Part shown: in pieces, positions 58,591 through 64,000 of the stretch
How positions within the stretch are numbered: position 1 is the stretch's first letter
Layout: every line of letters starts with the position of its first letter
Assembly: GCA_015847255.1 (NCBI GenBank)
Contig: JADLZK010000426.1
Coordinates: forward strand, 1 to 64,000
Reading direction: 5' to 3'
DNA from: Hyparrhenia diplandra
Lineage: Eukaryota > Streptophyta > Magnoliopsida > Poales > Poaceae
DNA: 64,000 nt
Program-made: the position numbers and the translations under genes
The notes under the pieces: model-generated
The model's input: the letters and a program-made list of their open reading frames with translations, nothing else
Database searches by the model: none
What the model was told of the DNA's origin: nothing

Positions 58591-59340
58591 CATGCGTACA
58601 TTTTATTCCTCACCGAATACCAAGCTTACATTAAAAAACAACTACTCATCCTGAAAAAAACACGATTCATGTGGGTTGCATATGCTTTATCTAGTCTAAG
58701 TTGTTGCCAAATATGATATGGTATAAATGGATTTGCTATGCCTTCGTCCCGGAAGAGAAACTCAACATCCGGGAATCTATTCTTTGAAAAAAGAGAAATG
58801 TCTTGGGCTATGCTAAAAAAATGAGATGAAAAATGGACAAGTGTCCGAAAAGTAGAGCCCACATCTCTAAAAAAAAAAGAAAAAAAAAGAAGAAGAAATG
58901 AGATGAAAAATGGGCAGGTGTCCAAGGGCGAGTAGGGCCCACATCTCAAAAAAAAAAAGAAAAAAGAAAAGAGAGGAAATAAAAGACAAAAGTCTAGGGC
59001 GAGCGAGCCCACCTCTCAAAAAAAAAAAAATTATAGCAATAAAGCCCATGCTTTCTCGAAAAAATAAAATTTTATCTAAATAAAACCCCGGATAAAAAGT
59101 TGATCAAAAGGATGAATGATAAGCACCTCTATTATAACCGTTCTATCTGGCAACCACTCAAGGCTTGGAGAAAAGCTAGAAAGCCCCACTACGATGAAAG
59201 GTAATAAAGGGTGGGAAAATGCTCACAAGGCAGGTAAGGCTTGGAATAACATGTATGCAAGCTTACATCTTGGAGATTGAACCACTTTAGTCCCTGTGCC
59301 TTCACTCGAGGACGAGTAAAGGGCTAAGTGTGGGGGAGTT
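58591..59340 (+). other. 3' untranslated region and PPT of the gypsy element
   Basis: Contains a triplicated A-rich unit (58800-59035) and a final part leading to the polypurine tract GTGTGGGGGAGTT that abuts the 3' LTR. Confidence 0.6.
58800..59035 (+). repeat. A-rich tandem repeat, about 3 units
   Basis: Three imperfect units of roughly 75-90 bp, each with AAAAATGGACAAGTGTCC or a variant, then AGCCCACATCTC (CCCACCTCTC in the third), then an A10-A13 run with scattered G. Possibly slippage-expanded sequence in the element's 3' region. Confidence 0.65.
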
Positions 59341-60714
59341 TGTTGACGGTAACCAACGACAAATTAAATACCGTCAACACAACACCAAAACAACCTAGAA
59401 ATAGGAATTTCAACTAACATATTCTAAAGTTTTGGTGTTTATTTGGACTTGCAGGTACAAACTCATGGATGATCACTTTGGGCCAAAAAGACAAAGAAAA
59501 AGAAATAAAATCAACAAATAGAAGAAGGCCCAAGGGAGCAAATGGCAAGCCCAAACAGAAATCGCAACAAAACGTCGAAACCAGGCCGGGCCAAGTCCAC
59601 CTTACAACTTTTCAGAGCAAGGAAGCCCAGCCTGCCGAAGCCCGGGCCAGGGCAGCCCCTGGCAGGGGTGCGGCCAGCACCCTGCAAAGTGCGGACGCAC
59701 CGCCCGAGGCGTTCGAGCCCGGCCGGGGAGGCGGTTTGTTACCTTCCAAAGCGCTGGTGAAACCGACGTGGGATGGTCGGTTTGGCGTACATGGAAGGTT
59801 TTCCTAGGTCGGTTTGGGTGTTTTTTAGCACTTAGGTCCCTCCCCCTTGTGTATAAATAGACCCCCTCTCTCCCTCTCAAAAAGCAATACAAATTCAAAG
59901 GAGAAACCAAGTCCACTTGTGCAAGAGAGTAGAATTAGATCTTCTTCTTCTACTACTTCTTCTATTCTATCTCCCAATTCTAGAGAGTGAGAGAGGGAAA
60001 GGCTAGAAAGAAGCTTGATTCTTTCTACCCCGAGTTGCCGGTTCGCCCCTCGGTGTTTCGCGGTTCCTAGGAGGACGGAGTCTTGGGACTTGTCGGTACC
60101 CGCCCCGGCTTGTACCTCTGCAAGCTGCTTACGCTTTGGTAAGGAGTCTTGTGATTATCTTGCAGCTACTTAATTTCCTTCGTACATTTCTTAGCTGTTG
60201 TAGACTTGCGGGATTGGTAGATCGCTTTACGTTAGTTCTTGGTGGAGGGACTCTTTTGACCGGGGAACCTTGGCCAACATCAAGAATCTGTGACCAATTG
60301 TGCAAACGTGGTGTTTGGACTAGCGTTCACCTACCTTTTGTGGCGCATCCCACGGTTGAGGGGGTAGGCGGCTTGGTCGTGACAAGCCTTGTCCGTCCCC
60401 TTGAAATCCCTCCACGTTCGGGTGCAGCAGGGTGCTAATTGCCGGACATTGTTCTTTTGAGCGTGGGCCGGTGCCCGAAGTGAGTAGACAAATGGACTTT
60501 AGGAATCCCGTCCCGGAAAACTTAGCCTATAGATACCTCGCTACTCTTAGAAAACAAACACTTGCCTTAGGTTGATATAGACACGAAAAGCCACCGCGGC
60601 GACCGGCCCCTCGTGAAAAAAAATACGACACCCCGCTACCACACGGGTGAAGTGCTACAACGGTATTTCCGTGCGCTATGCGGATTTTCTCGTGGTGCGT
60701 AAGAAACACCAACA
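59341..60714 (+). repeat. 3' LTR of the gypsy element
   Basis: 1374 bp, TATA box at 59852-59860. It differs from the 5' LTR mainly by small replacements in GC-rich and CTG/CAG contexts (for example 47290-47345 against 59640-59710). Confidence 0.88.
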
Positions 60715-61734
60715 GGGTGAATCACCAAAAGATGAAGTCCGACTAATCCTAGATTGAACGGCATGGAGACCGAACTTTATGTGAATCTAGGATTAATCCC
60801 ACGATTAAATAAAGGGAGCATGGCAACAACGCACGATATTTTTCGTGGACTCCTAGCTAGCTTGGATTATATGTACGCATCTAGTACAATATTGTTGCCT
60901 TGCACAAGCACCGTCCCCGTACATGGAGCTTTTCATTGCACACCAAAAAAACCGATACCAGCAAGCGGTCGGTAGCTCGCCGCACGAGCGCGCCATCGCA
61001 CATGCACACGCAGCGCCACCGCCATCTCCTCGACCAACACGGCCTGAATGTCGGCAAGTCATTTGAATGACATCTCATCCCTCCCAAGCATCGCAGAACT
61101 CAAATGCGACCTCCAACGCACCCGCAAGAACAAACATGGACGTGCACTCAGTATACCGCATGACAGAACAAACATGAATACATACTCGTGACATAAAGCC
61201 GATCACGCATGATCGCCATGTTTATCATCCATGACATAGCCTGAATGCGTCACTTGTTGTGGTCATGATATATATACAAGAGTCATCAATTTGATTGGGC
61301 TTGCATCGCCTCTTCACGCAGTACCCGGATCATGTCCCCTTGGATATTCATGTGTATCTAGTACACGATGGTGCAGCCGCCACTTTTTTTCACATCATGA
61401 GCCGTAGCACGGATCGGGATGTTGATGACTACAGCTCGTTGCAGTACCTCGGACCGCATCATGAGTAATGTGTATGCAACCATGAATGAATCGATGTAGG
61501 TCGTCATTGCCAATTGCCATGCATATTGGCTCGAAGCCGCTTGTATTCACGATCCATTGTCTATTTGTCTTCGGCTTGGAAGTTCGTAGTAGTCCGCAAG
61601 TCGCTCATCGCATAATGCCTCACGGATTTGATTTATTTAGCAAATAAATCGTTGAGAACTTTTGAATTTGTGTGCTACACGCAATTTCTTTATGCTCGTT
61701 TTGAATGCATTTATTTATCGCACATTATGTCATT
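60715..61734. other. Host segment right of the gypsy element, no gene seen
   Basis: Mixed composition with no convincing coding region. Likely interior of the plus-strand copia-type element whose recognisable part begins at about 61735. Confidence 0.35.
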
Positions 61735-64000
61735 CCCGTGAGCTTTATATTTATTTTTCCTAGCATAGAATTTTGGGATGAATGAATGTTTGGTATTAAT
61801 TCGAAAATTTGAATATACCATAATCCCGAAAGATGCTAGGATACTCCTAAGAATATTTTGAGAAACCATCCATCATCTTTTTGCACCTTGCTACTTGTTT
61901 ACATGTAGTAAATTTATATGCACATGGTCTAAGTTACTTTATTTTGCATGCCCGAAAAAGAAGAAGCAATATCCTAAAATTACTCGAAAGTAAAAGTATT
62001 TGTTACGGTCATTATTAAATCCATGTAGGATATTTTGCTACCATTGAAGTGTAGTAAACGTAGTATACATATTTCGAATTACTCTCTAGAATGAGTATAT
62101 GGCCGATAGAAGTAACAAATGCATTGTGGGACTCATTGCATGAGTAAAATCCCAAATTATGATTATAGAATATCATATTGCATTGAAAGTCGAATTTTGA
62201 AGCTTGTATGCTTAATCTTCGCTTTATAAACAATAGCTCGAAGCTTTGTAAATGTCTAGAAGACAAGATGGTAAATAAGATTATATCAAATCTACATTCT
62301 CGAAGAAATGTCTCTTGTATATAGAATATCAAAAGAGCAATGTAATACATGAAGTATTTGAATTTACCATTAGAAATTACTTATGGAAATTAAGTTGAAT
62401 TTTTAGTCAGTTTTTTATTAACGAGGATACTATCGATTCCGATAATTTTGAATATATGGCTTGCATATATGTTACACCCCTTGAAGGCTTGTGACGGTAT
62501 ATCATAACTCTTGAATATAAAGCACGAAGCTACCGCTTGTCACGTATAGAAGTTAAGACATGCGAGAATGTATATTATTTGGAACATATAAAGTTTCTCT
62601 TGAAGAAGAACTTAAATCATGTGCTTATAGATTTGTTATCTTTTAAATTCATATCCCTGAAGTATTAATAGTAGTGATGGTGGTGCATTAAGTTTTAATT
62701 CTGTTGAATTAAGTGGTTAATGGTTAATTTGTTAGCTTGAAGACTACTATGAAATACTTTATATTCTTAGTTGCAGTTCTTATTACTTGAAGTAATGTGT
62801 GAAATTTTCTCATGGAATAAATTAGATTTATATGTTTCACATATAAACAATTACGTTGTCTATTAAAATAAATTTAGCATTCATTTTATCCACAAAGAAG
62901 CCTTGAATAACCAAGAAGGTTATAGTTCTTTGTGCATCACTACCATGTAGGTAGATGGGAAACTGAATATTCTTAAGCACATGAACAATTGGACTATCTT
63001 GGCATATTAATTGATCTTGGAAGAATCAATTTAGCCAAGAAATTGTATAATCCTAAGTATTTAATATTTTAGTCCAAAAATTCGAAGTTGTATCATACCC
63101 TAAGTCTATTGTTGTACATTAAATAGTACATTGGATATGTGAATTTTATGCCATAATCAATGAATACTAGAAGTATGATTAGATTCTATGAAGCATTAGA
63201 AGTGACTATTCATAGATGATGCATGAAGCAAATTGCTACTTGAAGTAGTTATGGCATGAAAAGGGGGAGGAATTTTGGGCAAAGGCATAAGAAAATGTGG
63301 GTAATATTTTAATAGGCATAGCCTTCCTAAGTCGATCTTTAAGTGCATGTATCGGGACTTGAAGTTTTAGCCGCGTCCCATCCTAGCCGAGTTAACTTTC
63401 TCTCTTGCACTAATTGCATGTAAGCTCGTAGCTTTGCATTTTGTTGTTATCTATTATGTTAGACCAAATACTAACATTCCACATTACACCTGCATGTGTA
63501 TATCGTTGAGCTGTAACTATCTCCACTCTTGCATGAATATTAGCACAACAACTATAATTGTAGCTAGTAGCTACTTTTGTGCTTCCCTCATAATCAAAAT
63601 GGCCAGCTAGCATGCTACGTCTATATGGTTCCCGTTGAACTAAGGAATGATTTGCTTTCAATGCATCGTATGTATAAGCAATAGATTGGTCTAATTTGAG
63701 TAGCCTAAGATCGTGGGAGTGAGTTTATGAAATGTTGCTCAATGGAGACTAACCCATTTGATGGGATGAATAGTTGTGGAACTAAGATATTGGATAACAC
63801 AATTATGATGATTTGGGATTTATTATGAAGAAAAGGCATCAAGGGATTTTTTTCATTAAAGACAATTAGAAAATTCTAGAAGAAAATTCCATGTGAATTT
63901 GAATGTTGCATATTTAATACATTTGAAGTGTATGATCCATTTTTTATGAGTACTTGGATCAAATTTTTTAGGTTGATTAATAAAGAAGCTAGAGAATGAA
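61735..64000 (+). mobile_element. Interior of a plus-strand copy of the copia-type family
   Basis: Reverse complement of about 42600-44830 over its whole length, with moderate divergence. Landmarks: TTTATTTTTCCTAGCATAG (61748) matches the complement near 44820; AACTAAGGAATGATTTGC (63639) matches the complement near 42965. No coding. Its orientation fits the 5' LTR at 38489, so both ends may belong to one host element split by the 40134-46871 and 46996-60714 insertions. It runs off the window. Confidence 0.8.

Larger units (their letters stand above)
46996..60714 (+). mobile_element. Athila/Tat-type Ty3/gypsy element with two nested solo LTRs
   Basis: LTRs at 46996-48346 and 59341-60714 begin TGTTGACGGTAACC and end AACACCAACA. 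The PBS at 48355-48371 resembles the tRNA-Asp site of Athila/Tat elements (GGCGCCGTTGCCGGGGA). The PPT is GTGTGGGGGAGTT (59328-59340). Domains run protease, RT, RNase H, integrase, as in Ty3/gypsy, all in broken frames. A long non-coding or extra-ORF region follows integrase, as is usual for this lineage. Two solo LTRs interrupt it. The flanks AAGTG (46991-46995) and GGGTG (60715-60719) agree at only three of five bases, so the target duplication is imperfect or altered. Confidence 0.88.

Noticed and set aside
1..64000. CRISPR arrays, bacterial operons, defence or biosynthetic gene clusters
   Set aside because: No regularly spaced short repeats, ribosome-binding sites or clustered prokaryotic ORFs. 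Introns, LTR elements, Helitrons and a SINE show this is plant nuclear DNA.

Overview
This window is nuclear DNA from a grass, probably a large-genome pooid cereal of the wheat, barley, rye or oat type. The evidence is nested LTR retrotransposons, grass-type Helitron and SINE ends, and host genes with plant GT-AG introns. There are no operons, CRISPR arrays or rRNA genes. Most of the sequence is transposable elements, with three host genes in a repeat-poor island at about 15-36.5 kb. Every exon below was joined by hand from splice sites and reading phase, because no similarity search was possible.

Layout. 53-10408: a complete non-autonomous LTR element with LTRs of about 3.87 kb and a non-coding 2.6 kb interior (LARD-type), flanked by a perfect CAACG target duplication. 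10414-15060: a decayed gene-start fragment, an unresolved stretch, and a minus-strand Ty1/copia reverse transcriptase/RNase H relic. 15060-24000: a SINE, a five-exon minus-strand gene of unknown function (17098-19552), and a Helitron (19753-21222) carrying a broken AAA-ATPase fragment. A 0.57 kb duplicated segment flanks the gene and Helitron. 24375-27850: a 12-exon integrin-linked-kinase-like gene (ankyrin repeats plus Raf-like kinase). 28-33 kb: a second Helitron 3' end, a 74-bp tandem repeat rich in GCTATAGC, and an interrupted MITE. 33.6-36.4 kb: a BTB/POZ-TAZ scaffold gene. 38489 to the end: nested retrotransposons. A plus-strand member of a non-coding copia family starts at 38489, and a complete minus-strand member lies at 40134-46871. 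An Athila/Tat-type gypsy element (46996-60714) contains two solo LTRs (53476-54849 and 55781-58590). From about 61735 the window ends in a plus-strand copy of the same copia family.

No undescribed biological system such as a defence island or biosynthetic cluster is visible. The most unusual points are: (1) two pairs of near-identical LTRs differ mainly by small replacements at CTG/CAG sites, which looks like a methylation-linked base-calling artefact; (2) each of the three host genes carries exactly one small frameshift in an otherwise well-formed structure; (3) the copia family shows a palindromic, leader-to-leader rearrangement beside its 5' LTR; (4) the five-exon gene of unknown function has fully consistent splice phases. 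If point 1 is right, many of the breaks reported here may be sequence errors and not decay.
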